Source of the DNA: an uncultured Oceanospirillaceae bacterium
GTDB taxonomy: Bacteria; Pseudomonadota; Gammaproteobacteria; Pseudomonadales; Balneatricaceae
Length of the DNA: 64,000 nucleotides
Direction: 5' to 3'
NCBI GenBank assembly: GCA_913057435.1
Contig: CAJXNY010000021.1
Location: 21,369 to 85,368, forward strand
Shown here: positions 25,424-35,476 of the stretch, piece after piece
How positions within the stretch are numbered: position 1 is the stretch's first letter
Layout of the letters: each line of letters begins with the position of its first letter
Made by a program: the position numbers and the translations under genes
Notes under the pieces: generated by a model
The model's input: the letters and a program-made list of their open reading frames with translations, nothing else
The model's database searches: none
What the model was told of the DNA's origin: nothing

Positions 25424-26407
25424 ATGCGTTTTCTGACCGTTGCTGCCACTGCGCTGGCGCTGACTATGGGGGCCCAGAGTGCCTTCGCTGCCCCTGTTGA
25501 AATCAAATTCTCCCACGTTGTTGCGGAAAATACGCCAAAAGGCCAGATGGCCAATAAGTTTAAGCAGCTGATTGCTGAGCGTCTGGCGGGCAAGGTTGAA
25601 GTAAAGGTTTACCCTAACTCGCAGTTGTTTGGCGATAATAAAGTGCTGGAAGCGATGCTGCTGGGCGATGTGCAGATGGCAGCGCCATCACTGTCCAAAT
25701 TCCAGAAATATACCAAACAGTTACAGGTATTTGATCTGCCGTTTCTATTTAAAGATATGGCCGCGGTTGAGCGTTTTCAGCAGGGTAAAGATGGTCAGAA
25801 ACTGCTGACGTCACTGCAGAATAAAGGCCTGGTGGGTCTGGGTTACCTGCACAACGGTATGAAGCAGATGTCCGGTTACGCGCCTATTCGTACGCCGAAT
25901 GATGCCAGCGGTAAAAAATTCCGCATTATGACCTCCGATGTATTGCAGGCACAGTTTGAAGCGGTGGATGCCGTACCACTGAAAAAGCCGTTCTCCGAAG
26001 TCTTCACGCTGTTGCAAACCAAAGCGATCGATGGTGCTGAGAATCCGTGGTCGAACCTGTACTCGAAAAAATTCTTCGAAGTTCAGCCATACATCACCGA
26101 AACCAACCACGGCCTGCTGGATTACATGGTCGTGACGTCGGCTGAGTTCTGGACGGAGCTGGATGATGATCTGCGTGTTGAAGTGAAAAAGGCGCTGGAT
26201 GAAGCGATCGCCTTTGGTAATGAGGTAGCAGCTGAGAAGTCAGAAGCGGACCGTCAGGCGATCATCGACTCCCCTCGTTCCGACGTCGTGTCTATCACAG
26301 ATGCCGAACGTCAGCAGTGGGTGACAGCGATGAAGCCAGTCTGGAAGCAGTTCGAAGGCGAAATTGGTAAAGAGCTGATCGATGCTGCAGAGGCAGCGAA
26401 TAACTGA
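25424..26407 (+). CDS. dctP: TRAP C4-dicarboxylate binding protein DctP
   Basis: The 327-residue periplasmic protein has a signal peptide cut after SAFA. Family motifs include FSHVVAENTPKGQMANKFK, KVEVKVYPNSQLFGD, GLVGLGYLHNGMKQMS and GAENPWSNLYSKKF. The last carries the conserved arginine/asparagine region for the substrate carboxylate. It delivers succinate, malate or fumarate to DctQM. It has an AGGAG site and is first in the sigma-54-driven operon, separated from dctQ by an attenuating hairpin pair. Confidence 0.93.
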   Translation: MRFLTVAATALALTMGAQSAFAAPVEIKFSHVVAENTPKGQMANKFKQLIAERLAGKVEVKVYPNSQLFGDNKVLEAMLLGDVQMAAPSLSKFQKYTKQLQVFDLPFLFKDMAAVERFQQGKDGQKLLTSLQNKGLVGLGYLHNGMKQMSGYAPIRTPNDASGKKFRIMTSDVLQAQFEAVDAVPLKKPFSEVFTLLQTKAIDGAENPWSNLYSKKFFEVQPYITETNHGLLDYMVVTSAEFWTELDDDLRVEVKKALDEAIAFGNEVAAEKSEADRQAIIDSPRSDVVSITDAERQQWVTAMKPVWKQFEGEIGKELIDAAEAANN

Positions 26408-26460
26408 GCTGACAAAGCACCCACTCGTTATCGGTCTGATTGACAGCTGATTGCGAGCCT

Positions 26461-26529
26461 GGCGGGCCACCCACCCGCCATTTTTACACCGGCCGCGATA
26501 CACCGTCTGCCTGACAGTGTATCGCGGCC
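26461..26529 (+). terminator. Attenuator: terminator plus 13-bp hairpin between dctP and dctQ
   Basis: GGCGGG (26461-26466) pairs with CCCGCC (26474-26479), followed by ATTTTT. A perfect 13-bp hairpin comes next, GGCCGCGATACAC (26491-26503) with 26517-26529. Such structures cut downstream transcription and protect the 3' end of dctP mRNA, giving excess binding protein over membrane subunits. Confidence 0.8.
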
Positions 26530-26648
26530 ACCCCCCCTGACAGCTATCAGAGCAGAGGTCTGTGCATCTTCTTTACGGAGGGAGCAGGGCTGCGCTGTGG
26601 TATTGCCTGTTGCTAATAACGAGATCGAGATCCGGGGACTGTTCGACT

Positions 26649-27224
26649 ATGCGCAAATTAATAAATAACCTGGAGGAGGCGTTTATCAGCCTGCTGCTGG
26701 TTTCCATGACCTTACTGGTATTTGCCGAAGTGATTGCCCGCTTCGTATTTAATGCTGGTATTCACTGGGCACAGGAAGTGACGCTGTTAATGGCGGCCTG
26801 GTTCGTTCTGTTTGGTGCCTCCTACGGCATCAAGGTAGGCGCACATATCGGTGTGGATGTTTTTGTAAAAATGCTGCCCCGCGGTGCGACTCGCTTCTTT
26901 ACTCTGCTGGCCATTGGTTTGTGCCTGTTTTACTGCGGCCTGTTTCTGTACGGCTCCTGGATCTACCTGAGCAAGATGCACATGATCGGTATTGAGATGG
27001 AAGACCTGCCGGTACCCAAGTGGATTCCGATGACTGTGCTGATTATTGGCTTTGCTTTGCTGGCGGTACGCTTTGTCCAGCTGGGTATCAAAGTGATCAC
27101 CGGTCAGTCCGAAGGTTTTCATCTGGCTGACGAAGCCAAAGACTCGATGGAGCTGGCCGACGAGCTCAAAGACGCGGTTGACCAGGCTGCCGATCGCAAT
27201 ATCGATAAAGGGGCTAAATCATGA
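26649..27224 (+). CDS. dctQ: TRAP transporter small membrane subunit DctQ
   Basis: The 191-residue protein has four membrane helices and DctQ motifs (FAEVIARFVFNAGIHWAQEVTLLMAAWFV, then GASYGIKVGAHIGVDVF). A long acidic C-terminal tail (about 160-191) is unusual for the family. The start at 26649 (MRKLINNLEEAF) fits DctQ; upstream in-frame sequence is not conserved. It overlaps dctM by 4 nt. Confidence 0.92.
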   Translation: MRKLINNLEEAFISLLLVSMTLLVFAEVIARFVFNAGIHWAQEVTLLMAAWFVLFGASYGIKVGAHIGVDVFVKMLPRGATRFFTLLAIGLCLFYCGLFLYGSWIYLSKMHMIGIEMEDLPVPKWIPMTVLIIGFALLAVRFVQLGIKVITGQSEGFHLADEAKDSMELADELKDAVDQAADRNIDKGAKS

Positions 27225-28618
27225 CCATCGCCGTACTCTTTATTACCCTGTTTGGCTGCATGTTGATGGGGATGCCGATTGCGATTGCGCTCGGCCTGTC
27301 GTCGGTGACGACGATCATGCTGTTCTCCAATGACTCGCTGGCCTCGGTGTCACTGAAGCTGTTTGAAGCCACCTCCGAACATTACACCCTGCTGGCAATA
27401 CCGTTCTTTATTATCTCTTCGGCGTTCCTGTCCACCGGCGGGGTGGCCAAGCGACTGATTAACTTTGCTGTCGACAGCATCGGTCATGTCCGCGGCGGGC
27501 TGGCGATGGCGTCGGTCATGGCCTGTATGCTGTTTGCGGCGGTGTCCGGTTCTTCGCCAGCCACGGTCGCGGCGATCGGTACCATTGTCATTGCTGGTAT
27601 GGTGCGCTCCGGTTACCCGCAGTCGTTTGCGGCCGGGGTGATTGCCAATGCCGGGACCCTGGGAATTCTGATTCCCCCCTCGATTGTAATGCTGGTCTAT
27701 GCCGCCGCGACTGAAGTGTCCGCGTCACGGATGTTTATGGCGGGCTTTATTCCCGGCCTGATGATGGGTGGCCTGCTGATGCTGGCGATCTATATCGTTG
27801 CGCGGATTAAAAAATTGCCAGCCCAGCCCTTTCCGGGTTTCCGCCAGCTGGCGCGCTCCGGCATTGTTGCGCTGGGCGGCCTGATGCTGATCATCATCGT
27901 ATTGGGGTCTATCTATGGCGGTATTGCTTCACCCACTGAAGCAGCGGCGGTTGCTGCCGTGTATGCCTACCTGATTGCGGTAGTTGGTTACCGTGACATT
28001 GGTCCGATGAAAGGCGTGGCCTGGCGTAATGAAGGTGAGAACCTGCCGACGGCGACGCTACGTAACAGTGCCCAGATGTTACTGGCGCTGCCGCGTTCGG
28101 TCAGCCATCCGGAAGTTCGCAAAACCATTCTCGATGCGGCCAAAGTGTCGATGATGCTGCTGTTCATCATCGCCAACGCGATGCTGTTCGCCCACGTACT
28201 GACCACCGAGCGGATTCCCCACACCATCGCGGAAACCATCATTCAGTGGGGTCTGCCTGCCTGGGGTTTCCTGATTGTGGTGAATATCCTGCTGCTGATT
28301 GCCGGTAACTTTATGGAGCCTTCAGCGATCCTGCTGATCATGGCGCCGATTCTGTTCCCGATTGCGACTCAGCTGGGTATCGATCCGATCCACCTGGGGA
28401 TTATCATGGTGGTGAATATGGAGATCGGCATGCTGACGCCGCCGGTGGGGCTAAATCTGTTTGTGACGGCGGGGATTACCGGCCAGAACATGGTCTGGGT
28501 GATCAAGGCCTGCCTGCCGTGGCTGGGGCTGCTGTTAGGCTTCCTGATCCTGATTACCTATGTGCCGCAGATCTCGCTGTTCCTGCCGGAATACATCGAC
28601 CATCTGAACGGCTACTGA
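27221..28618 (+). CDS. dctM: TRAP transporter large permease DctM
   Basis: The 465-residue protein has about 12 membrane segments with family motifs MGMPIAIALGLSS, FAAVSGSSPATVAAIG, GTLGILIPPSIVMLVYA and ASPTEAAAVAAVYA. It is about 40 residues longer than typical DctM because of a hydrophilic insert (about 255-300, YRDIGPMKGVAWRNEGENLP onward) between helices. It forms the Na+-coupled channel with DctQ. Confidence 0.93.
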   Translation: MTIAVLFITLFGCMLMGMPIAIALGLSSVTTIMLFSNDSLASVSLKLFEATSEHYTLLAIPFFIISSAFLSTGGVAKRLINFAVDSIGHVRGGLAMASVMACMLFAAVSGSSPATVAAIGTIVIAGMVRSGYPQSFAAGVIANAGTLGILIPPSIVMLVYAAATEVSASRMFMAGFIPGLMMGGLLMLAIYIVARIKKLPAQPFPGFRQLARSGIVALGGLMLIIIVLGSIYGGIASPTEAAAVAAVYAYLIAVVGYRDIGPMKGVAWRNEGENLPTATLRNSAQMLLALPRSVSHPEVRKTILDAAKVSMMLLFIIANAMLFAHVLTTERIPHTIAETIIQWGLPAWGFLIVVNILLLIAGNFMEPSAILLIMAPILFPIATQLGIDPIHLGIIMVVNMEIGMLTPPVGLNLFVTAGITGQNMVWVIKACLPWLGLLLGFLILITYVPQISLFLPEYIDHLNGY

Positions 28619-28735
28619 GTTTAACGGCGTTCTGGTCGCAGCAGAGCAGGGCGTCGTATTTTTGTTTTTCAGTTCAGGGGCCTTCTGTCTCATTTAAGGG
28701 TTGATCGACTGGTTGACCCTTCCGCTTCCTGAATG

Positions 28736-28760
28736 AGCACCCGTATGGGTGCTTTTTTTT
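28736..28760 (+). terminator. Intrinsic terminator of dctPQM
   Basis: AGCACCC, loop GTAT, GGGTGCT, then T8. It is 118 bp after the dctM stop. Confidence 0.92.
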
Positions 28761-28909
28761 GTCTGTTCAGTGTACCGCCGTGTCAATACACACGGTGAAA
28801 CATGAGTGATATGGTTGCTGAATGAACCTGCGTCGAGGTAGCTGCGACGGTGGGCGTGGCTGTGGCATAATAGCGGCTTTATTCAGCTGCTCACCGGATT
28901 TGTGAACTG

Positions 28910-29653
28910 ATGCGCATACCCCGCTTTTATCAGCCTGGCTATTTGCAGCCAGGCCAGACTCTTAGCCTTTCTGATGAGGTTGTTCAGCATGTGTCCCGTG
29001 CGCTGCGTATGCGGGCAGGGGATCAGATTGAGCTGTTTAATGGCGATGGCCATAACTACAGTGGTCGCCTGATTGCCGTTGAAAAGCGCAGCGCTCAGGT
29101 GCTGATCGAAAGTGCTGAGGCGGTTGCCATGGAATCCCCCCTGCGGGTGCATATTGGCCAGAGCGTATCCCGTGGCGAACGCATGGATTATGCCGTGCAG
29201 AAAGCGACCGAACTGGGTATGGATCAGCTGACACCCTTGCTGTCGGAGCGCTGTGAGGTCAAGCTGAACGCCGAGCGTCAGCAAAAACGTCAGCAGCACT
29301 GGCAGCAAATCGTCACCAGCGCCTGTGAGCAATCCGGCCGCTGCAGGGTGCCTCCTGTCAATGCATTCCAGTCGCTGACCGACTGGTGTCAGCAGGTCGA
29401 TGCCGAGCTTAAATTTGTATTACATCACCACAGTGCGGCACCATTAGGGGCTTATACAGCGCCCGAATCTGTTGCACTATTGATCGGCCCTGAAGGTGGC
29501 TTGAGCGAGGCGGAAGTGGCAATGGCGATCAGCCATGGTTTCAAGCCGCTGGCGCTGGGGCCGCGGGTTATGCGCACCGAAACCGCGCCTGTGGCGGCGC
29601 AGGCAGTGATGCATTACCTGTGGGGCGATATTGCCGGACCGGCAGCAGACTAA
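28910..29653 (+). CDS. rsmE: 16S rRNA m3U1498 methyltransferase RsmE
   Basis: The 247-residue SPOUT-family methyltransferase has an N-terminal PUA-like part (RIPRFYQPG..LSLSDEVVQHVSRALRMRAGD) and a C-terminal knot with LLIGPEGGLSEAEVAMA and LGPRVMRTETA. It acts on the small ribosomal subunit. It lies 20 bp before gshB, an arrangement shared with many gammaproteobacteria. Confidence 0.95.
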   Translation: MRIPRFYQPGYLQPGQTLSLSDEVVQHVSRALRMRAGDQIELFNGDGHNYSGRLIAVEKRSAQVLIESAEAVAMESPLRVHIGQSVSRGERMDYAVQKATELGMDQLTPLLSERCEVKLNAERQQKRQQHWQQIVTSACEQSGRCRVPPVNAFQSLTDWCQQVDAELKFVLHHHSAAPLGAYTAPESVALLIGPEGGLSEAEVAMAISHGFKPLALGPRVMRTETAPVAAQAVMHYLWGDIAGPAAD

Positions 29654-29672
29654 CCGATATAGAGGATACACC

Positions 29673-30623
29673 GTGACCGTAAAAATCGGCGTGGTGATGG
29701 ACCCGATAGAGTCCATCAGTTACTACAAAGACAGTACCCTGGCGATGCTGTGGGCAGCCCAGCGTAAAGGCTGGCAGATCTTCTATATGGAGCAGAGCAG
29801 TCTGTTTTTGCGCGATGGCGTGGTGCAGGGGCGAATGGCTCCGCTCACGGTTGCGATGGACCCGGATGGCTGGTTTGAACGGGGTGCGTACAGCGATACA
29901 CCGCTTAACGAACTGGATGTGATCCTCAACCGGGTTGATCCGCCATTCGATAATGAATTCCTCTACACCACCCAGTTGCTGGCCCTGGCCGAGCGTGATG
30001 GGGTGCTGGTAACCAACAACACCCAGGCAGTACGCAACTTCAATGAGAAGCTGTTTGCCACCCATTTTGCCCAGTGTACCCCTCCGGTGCTGGTGACTCG
30101 TAATGCCGATCAGCTGCGTGCCTTCCACGCTGAGCATGGCGATGTGATCTTCAAACCGCTGGATGGCATGGGCGGCAGCTCGATCTACCGTATTGGTGCC
30201 GATGGTCTGAACCTTGGGGTGATTATCGAAACCCTGACCCAGTTCGGCGGCCAGATGATCATGGCGCAAAAGTACATTCCCGAGATCAAAGACGGCGACA
30301 AGCGCATTCTGATTGTGGATGGTGAGGTGGTGCCCTATGCCCTGGCGCGGATTCCACAGGGCGGCGAAACCCGTGGCAACCTGGCCGCCGGTGGCCGGGC
30401 CGAAGGCCGTGAAATGACCGACCGTGACCGCTGGATCTGTGAACAGGTGATCCCGACGATTAAAGAAAGCGGCCTGCTGTTTGTCGGGCTGGATGTGATT
30501 GGGGATTACCTGACCGAGATTAACGTCACCTGCCCGACCTGTATCCGCCAGCTGGATGAACAGTTCGGACTGGATATCGCCATGCAACTGATGGACGCCA
30601 TTGAGCGTCGTCTGCAGGCCTGA
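29673..30623 (+). CDS. gshB: Glutathione synthetase
   Basis: The 316-residue ATP-grasp enzyme starts at GTG 29673 with a GAGG site (VTVKIGVVMDPIESISYYKDST). Motifs include LNRVDPPFDNEF, DVIFKPLDGMGGSSIYR and GLDVIGDYLTEINVTCPTC. It ligates gamma-glutamylcysteine with glycine. It is followed by tonB, yqgE, ruvX and pyr genes as in Pseudomonas. Confidence 0.96.
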   Translation: MTVKIGVVMDPIESISYYKDSTLAMLWAAQRKGWQIFYMEQSSLFLRDGVVQGRMAPLTVAMDPDGWFERGAYSDTPLNELDVILNRVDPPFDNEFLYTTQLLALAERDGVLVTNNTQAVRNFNEKLFATHFAQCTPPVLVTRNADQLRAFHAEHGDVIFKPLDGMGGSSIYRIGADGLNLGVIIETLTQFGGQMIMAQKYIPEIKDGDKRILIVDGEVVPYALARIPQGGETRGNLAAGGRAEGREMTDRDRWICEQVIPTIKESGLLFVGLDVIGDYLTEINVTCPTCIRQLDEQFGLDIAMQLMDAIERRLQA

Positions 30624-30633
30624 GCGTAATCTG

Positions 30634-31587
30634 ATGGTTGAGAGTGCAGTGGCAACGCCCACGGTCAGCGTCTGGGATCGGTTTGGCTTTACGCTATTTA
30701 TGGCGGTGGCGCTGCATGCCATGGTAATTCTGGGTATCGCCTTTAAAAGCACGCCCAGTGTCCAGCCGGTGAAAACGCTGGAAATTACCCTGTCGCAGTA
30801 CCAGAGTAAAAAGCTGCCGAATGAGGCAGACTTTATCGCCCCGACCAACCAGATTGGTAGTGGCACCGAGGCTGAAAAACACCTGCCCGCCGTGAGCCAG
30901 TATGCTGAACTGCAGGCGGCGGAGCCTGCGCCGCTAGCGGCGCAGCAGACGGCCGTGGAAACCCCGGCGGTTGATTCCCGGTTACCGGAGCCGGCCACCA
31001 GAGAGCTGTCGACCGAGCCTGAACGCTCGCCGGAAAAAGCCAGTGCCGGTGGTAAAAAAACCATCACCACGGTCGCCCGGAGTGAGCAGCGGCAGGCCGA
31101 TAAGCAGCAACAGGCTAAAGCGGCGGCTCCACAGCGGACCAGCGGTGCGGCGACATCATTGCTGGCGCGCAGTGTTGAAATGTCCAGCCTGCAGGCTCAG
31201 ATCGATGCCACTGAGCAGTGGCTGGCCAAACAGCCACGGGTTAAACGACTGACCTCTGCCACCACCAAGGCCCGTGAAGACGCAGCCTACCTGGACAGCT
31301 GGCGGCGTAAAATCGAGATGGTAGGCAACCTCAACTATCCTGAAGAAGCACGGCGCGGGCAGATGTATGGCCAGTTACGTCTGCTGGTCGCCATCATGCC
31401 GGATGGCTCCGTCAAGGAGGTCAGCGTGCTGCGCTCCTCCGGTTACCGTCTGCTGGATGACGCGGCCGTACGTATTGTGCGGCTGGCCGCACCGTTCCAG
31501 CCATTCCCACAACAGATGCAGAAATCCACCGATATACTGGAGATTATCCGCACCTGGAAGTTCGAACAGCGGACCCGAGTGTTTTAG
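30634..31587 (+). CDS. Energy transducer TonB (TonB3-like)
   Basis: The 317-residue protein has an N-terminal membrane anchor (about 14-35, LFMAVALHAMVILGIAF) with the H in the helix typical of TonB. A long Ala/Gln/Pro-rich spacer follows, then a C-terminal TonB domain (NYPEEARRGQMYGQLRLLVAIMPDGS, then SSGYRLLDDAAVRIVRLAAPFQPFP). In P. aeruginosa the gene between gshB and yqgE is tonB3, linked to twitching motility, so that subtype is inferred from synteny. Confidence 0.85.
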   Translation: MVESAVATPTVSVWDRFGFTLFMAVALHAMVILGIAFKSTPSVQPVKTLEITLSQYQSKKLPNEADFIAPTNQIGSGTEAEKHLPAVSQYAELQAAEPAPLAAQQTAVETPAVDSRLPEPATRELSTEPERSPEKASAGGKKTITTVARSEQRQADKQQQAKAAAPQRTSGAATSLLARSVEMSSLQAQIDATEQWLAKQPRVKRLTSATTKAREDAAYLDSWRRKIEMVGNLNYPEEARRGQMYGQLRLLVAIMPDGSVKEVSVLRSSGYRLLDDAAVRIVRLAAPFQPFPQQMQKSTDILEIIRTWKFEQRTRVF

Positions 31588-31623
31588 GTCCTGAACCCAC
31601 CCTCCTACCCGAGGCCTAGTCCC

Positions 31624-32187
31624 ATGTCTGATTTCAGCAGCCTGCGTGGCCATTTTCTGCTGGCGATGCCGCATATGCAGGACCCGTTTTTTGCCCAGAG
31701 TCTGAGCTATATTTGCGAACATGATGACGAAGGGGCGATGGGGGTGATCATCAACCAGCCGCTGGATTTTGATCTGCCCGCGCTGTTTCGTCATCTGGAC
31801 ATTGAGGTGACCGACCCCACGCAGGGGGCGGTGTATGGCGGTGGCCCGGTGGCCCGTGAACGCGGGTTTATTCTGCACCGCCATCAGGATGATGAGCACT
31901 GGGCTTCGACCGTATCGATCGGTCCGGGTATTGATCTGACCTCTTCAATGGACATCCTTGATGCGATGGCCAATGGCGAAGGCCCTGCCCATGTCGTGGT
32001 TGCGCTGGGCTATGCTGGCTGGGGCGCGGGCCAGCTCGATGCTGAAATCCTTCGCAATGACTGGTTAAGCTGTCCGGCAGATTTGGATATACTGTTCGCC
32101 ACACCGGCTGAACACCGCCTCAAGGCCGCCGCGGCCTCACTGGGGGTCGATCTCAGCCTGCTCACAGCCCACAGCGGAACCGCCTGA
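31624..32187 (+). CDS. yqgE: YqgE/AlgH family protein
   Basis: The 187-residue UPF0301 protein carries LRGHFLLAMPHMQDPFFAQSL, DDEGAMGVIINQPLD, VYGGGPVARERGFILH and ALGYAGWGAGQLDAEI, all family hallmarks. Molecular function is unclear; the Pseudomonas homolog was tied to alginate regulation. It ends 6 bp before ruvX. Confidence 0.94.
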   Translation: MSDFSSLRGHFLLAMPHMQDPFFAQSLSYICEHDDEGAMGVIINQPLDFDLPALFRHLDIEVTDPTQGAVYGGGPVARERGFILHRHQDDEHWASTVSIGPGIDLTSSMDILDAMANGEGPAHVVVALGYAGWGAGQLDAEILRNDWLSCPADLDILFATPAEHRLKAAAASLGVDLSLLTAHSGTA

Positions 32188-32193
32188 CACCCC

Positions 32194-32667
32194 ATGACAG
32201 ATTACGCGCAGATTCTGGCCTTTGACTTTGGCACAGGACGTATTGGCATAGCTGCAGGTCATGTAATGACCGGCACCGCCACCCCCCTTGCCCCCATGCA
32301 GGCCCGTGATGGTATCCCCGACTGGAGCCAGGTTGATAAGGTGATTGCCGAGTGGCAGCCCGACGCAATCGTGGTCGGCATCCCGTTGAACATGGATGGC
32401 AGCATCAGCGAAATGGCCCGCCGGGCGCGCAAGTTTGCCAACCGGATTCAGGATCGCAGCCAGTTGCCGTGCTTTCTGATGGACGAACGCCTGAGCACCG
32501 CAGAGGCCAAAGAGATTCATTTTGCCCGCGGTGGCAGTAACGACTTTAAAAAGGAATCCGTTGACGGCATTGCCGCGCAACTGATTGTCGAGAGCTGGTT
32601 TGGAACCGACCAGCGTATCCCCAGCCACACCCGATTGGAGGATCTGTATGACCTCGGGAATGCTTAA
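32194..32667 (+). CDS. ruvX: Holliday junction resolvase-like / pre-16S rRNA nuclease YqgF
   Basis: The 157-residue RNase H-like protein has [16 protein letters not shown] (catalytic Asp), [12 protein letters not shown] and [12 protein letters not shown], the three acidic patches of YqgF. The family processes the 5' end of pre-16S rRNA and has been called a resolvase. Its last 20 nt overlap pyrR. Confidence 0.94.
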   Translation: MTDYAQILAFDFGTGRIGIAAGHVMTGTATPLAPMQARDGIPDWSQVDKVIAEWQPDAIVVGIPLNMDGSISEMARRARKFANRIQDRSQLPCFLMDERLSTAEAKEIHFARGGSNDFKKESVDGIAAQLIVESWFGTDQRIPSHTRLEDLYDLGNA

Positions 32668-33157
32668 TGTTGAAGCTCTGCTGGACAAGATGAGTGCAGA
32701 GCTCAAAGCGCTGATCAGTCAGCGTCAGATTGAAGACCCATTGATGATCGGCATCCGTACCGGCGGCGTCTGGCTGGCTGAACGACTGCATCATCAGCTG
32801 GGGCTACAGAGCCCGCTGGGGGTAATGGACATTACCTTCTACCGGGATGATTTTACTCAGGTTGGGCTGAACCCCAGGGTGCAGCCCACCAAACTGCCCT
32901 GTGACACTGAAGGTCGGCATATTCTGCTGGTCGACGATGTCATTATGAGCGGCCGCACCATCCGCGCCGCGCTGAACGAAATTTTTGACTACGGCCGTCC
33001 CGCCTCGGTCAGCCTGATTACGCTGCTGGATTTGCAGCGTCGTCAGTTGCCGATCCAGGCCGATGTTGTCGGTGGCACCCTGGCACTGGGCCCGGATCAG
33101 CAGGTCAAGCTGACCGGCCCGGAACCGCTGTCACTAGAAATCAGTCAACGTACCTGA
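32648..33157 (+). CDS. pyrR: Bifunctional pyr regulator / uracil phosphoribosyltransferase PyrR
   Basis: The 169-residue type I phosphoribosyltransferase has the PRPP loop [18 protein letters not shown] and [14 protein letters not shown]. The start at 32648 has GGAGG 6 nt upstream, inside the end of ruvX; ATG at 32660 is an alternative. PyrR proteins can attenuate pyr mRNA; I see no clear attenuator between pyrR and pyrB (12-bp gap), so the regulatory role is open here. Confidence 0.93.
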   Translation: MTSGMLNVEALLDKMSAELKALISQRQIEDPLMIGIRTGGVWLAERLHHQLGLQSPLGVMDITFYRDDFTQVGLNPRVQPTKLPCDTEGRHILLVDDVIMSGRTIRAALNEIFDYGRPASVSLITLLDLQRRQLPIQADVVGGTLALGPDQQVKLTGPEPLSLEISQRT

Positions 33158-33169
33158 TCAGGAAGCCTG

Positions 33170-34171
33170 ATGTTTGAACCTATAGATGCCAATCAGATTC
33201 AGCTCAACTCACAGGGCCAGCTGAAACACTTTCTGACCACTGAAGGCCTGAGTCGCGAACTGCTGACCGAGATTCTCGACACCGCCGACTCTTTCCTGGA
33301 TGTAGGCGAGCGGCAGGTGAAAAAGCTGCCCCTGCTGCGTGGTACTACCGTGGCGAACCTGTTCTTTGAGAACAGTACCCGTACCCTGTCCACCTTCGAG
33401 CTGGCGGCCAAGCGGCTGTCGGCGGATGTGTTGAACCTCAATATCAGCACCTCTTCGACGACCAAGGGCGAGTCGCTGCGCGACACCCTGATGACACTGC
33501 ATGCCATGCATGCCGATATGTTTGTGGTGCGCCATTCCGACAGCGGCGCGGCGCATTACATCGCTCAGCATGTGACCCCCGATGTGGCGGTGATCAATGC
33601 CGGTGATGGCCGTCATGCCCACCCGACCCAGGCGATGCTGGATATGCTGACGATTCGCCGTCACAAAGGCGATTTCAGCAAGCTGACCTGTGCCATTGTT
33701 GGCGATATTCTGCACTCGCGAGTGGCTCGCTCGCAGATCCATGCGCTGCGTACGCTGGGTGTTGCCGAAGTCCGGGTTATTGGCCCGCAGACCTTGCTGC
33801 CGCGTCATATCGAAGCGCTCGGTGTCATGGTCTACACCGATATGAACGAAGGCCTCAAAGATGTCGATGTGGTGATGATGCTGCGCCTGCAGAAAGAGCG
33901 CATGAACAGCGCGTTGCTGCCATCCGAGTCCGAGTTTTACAAACTCTACGGCCTGACCGAAGAAAAACTGGCGATTGCCAAACCGGATGCTGTAGTGCTG
34001 CACCCTGGCCCGATCAACCGTGGTGTCGAGATTGAATCCTCAGTCGCCGACGGCCCACGTTCGCTGATTCTGGATCAGGTGACCAATGGCCTGGCGGTAC
34101 GGATGGCGGTGATGTCCATGGCGGTTAGCGGCCAGATGCAAGAGAAACAGAATAACGGAGAGAACGCATGA
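33170..34171 (+). CDS. pyrB: Aspartate carbamoyltransferase catalytic subunit
   Basis: The 333-residue enzyme has the carbamoyl-phosphate motif [55 protein letters not shown] and [14 protein letters not shown]. It commits carbamoyl phosphate to pyrimidines. In pseudomonads PyrB needs the adjacent inactive dihydroorotase for assembly. It overlaps pyrC' by 4 nt, consistent with a stoichiometric complex. Confidence 0.96.
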   Translation: MFEPIDANQIQLNSQGQLKHFLTTEGLSRELLTEILDTADSFLDVGERQVKKLPLLRGTTVANLFFENSTRTLSTFELAAKRLSADVLNLNISTSSTTKGESLRDTLMTLHAMHADMFVVRHSDSGAAHYIAQHVTPDVAVINAGDGRHAHPTQAMLDMLTIRRHKGDFSKLTCAIVGDILHSRVARSQIHALRTLGVAEVRVIGPQTLLPRHIEALGVMVYTDMNEGLKDVDVVMMLRLQKERMNSALLPSESEFYKLYGLTEEKLAIAKPDAVVLHPGPINRGVEIESSVADGPRSLILDQVTNGLAVRMAVMSMAVSGQMQEKQNNGENA

Positions 34172-35457
34172 AGCTGGTAATTCAGGGTGGCCGTGTTATT
34201 GACCCGGCCAACGACATCGATCAGCAGGCGGATCTCTACCTTCAGGACGGCAAAGTCGCGGCGCTGGGCCAGGCACCGGAAGGCTTCGAAGCCGACCAGG
34301 TGCTGGATGCCAGCGGCCAGATTGTGGTGCCAGGGCTGATCGACCTTTGTGCCCATGTGCGTGAACCGGGTTATACCCAGAAAGGCACCATTGCCTCTGA
34401 AACCCGTGCTGCTGCTGCCGGTGGTATTACTACGCTGGTGACCCCGCCGGACTGCAAACCGATTGTTGATACTCCGGCGGTTGTTGAACTGATTATTGAC
34501 CGTGCTGAAGCGGCCGGTAATGCCCGCGTATTACCGATGGGTGCGCTGACTCAGGGCCTGAAGGGCGAGCAACTGGCGCCGCTACACGCTCTGCACAGCT
34601 CCGGTTGTGTGGCGTTCAGCAACGTACGCCAGCCGGTACGCAGCTCACTGGCTCTGATGCGCTCCCTTGAATACGCCGCAACCCATGATCTGCTGGTGCA
34701 GTTCCAGCCACAGGACGAAAGCCTGACCGGCAAAGGCTGTATGCACGAAGACACCACCAGTTCCCGACTGGGCCTGGATGGCATCCCGGAAGCGGCAGAA
34801 ACCGTGGAGGTTGCCCGTTGTCTGTTGCTGGTAGAGCAGGCCGGTGTCCGCGCCCACTTTGGTCAGCTGACCTGTGAGCGCTCGGTGAAAATGATCCAGG
34901 GTTCACGTGAACGTGGCCTGCCGGTGACCTGTGATGTGGCGATCCACCACTTCTTCCTCACCGACGAAAATGTGGCGGGCTTCGACAGTAACTTTCATGT
35001 CATGCCACCGCTGCGCAGTCAGCTTGACCGCGCTGGTCTGCGTCAGGCATTACTGGCCGGTGATGTTCAGGCGATCTGCTCGGATCACCAGCCCCACGAA
35101 GCGGCTGCCAAACAGGCCCCGTTTGCGGCGACAGAACCGGGCATTACCGGCCTTGAAACGTTGTTGCCACTGGCATTGCTGCTGGTTGAGCAGGGCATGA
35201 TCGATCTGGCCCAGGTGATCGACCGCCTGACCTGCGGCCCGGCAAAAATCCTCGGCCAGAGTGAACTGGGCAATCTCAGTGTGGGCAGTGCGGCCGACGT
35301 CTGTGTGTTCGACCCGGAAGAAAAATGGACCCTGACTGATGACAACTGCCAGTCTGCCGGGCGTAACACGCCCTTTATGGACTTTGAATTCAAAGGCCAG
35401 GTAACGGCGACGGTGTTTGGTGGGAAGGTGGTGTATCAGCGGGCTGAGCAGGGCTGA
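34168..35457 (+). CDS. pyrC': Inactive dihydroorotase-like PyrC' (ATCase assembly subunit)
   Basis: The 429-residue amidohydrolase is close to type I dihydroorotases, but the metal-binding HxH of DxHxHxR is degraded: [17 protein letters not shown] keeps only the second His. The late active-site motif is CSDHQPH. Loss of the first metal ligand marks the non-catalytic PyrC' known from Pseudomonas, where it scaffolds the PyrB dodecamer. Conservation elsewhere ([22 protein letters not shown]) argues for structural constraint and not decay. Confidence 0.88.
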   Translation: MKLVIQGGRVIDPANDIDQQADLYLQDGKVAALGQAPEGFEADQVLDASGQIVVPGLIDLCAHVREPGYTQKGTIASETRAAAAGGITTLVTPPDCKPIVDTPAVVELIIDRAEAAGNARVLPMGALTQGLKGEQLAPLHALHSSGCVAFSNVRQPVRSSLALMRSLEYAATHDLLVQFQPQDESLTGKGCMHEDTTSSRLGLDGIPEAAETVEVARCLLLVEQAGVRAHFGQLTCERSVKMIQGSRERGLPVTCDVAIHHFFLTDENVAGFDSNFHVMPPLRSQLDRAGLRQALLAGDVQAICSDHQPHEAAAKQAPFAATEPGITGLETLLPLALLLVEQGMIDLAQVIDRLTCGPAKILGQSELGNLSVGSAADVCVFDPEEKWTLTDDNCQSAGRNTPFMDFEFKGQVTATVFGGKVVYQRAEQG

Positions 35458-35476
35458 TCGGCTGGCTTTGGGCACA

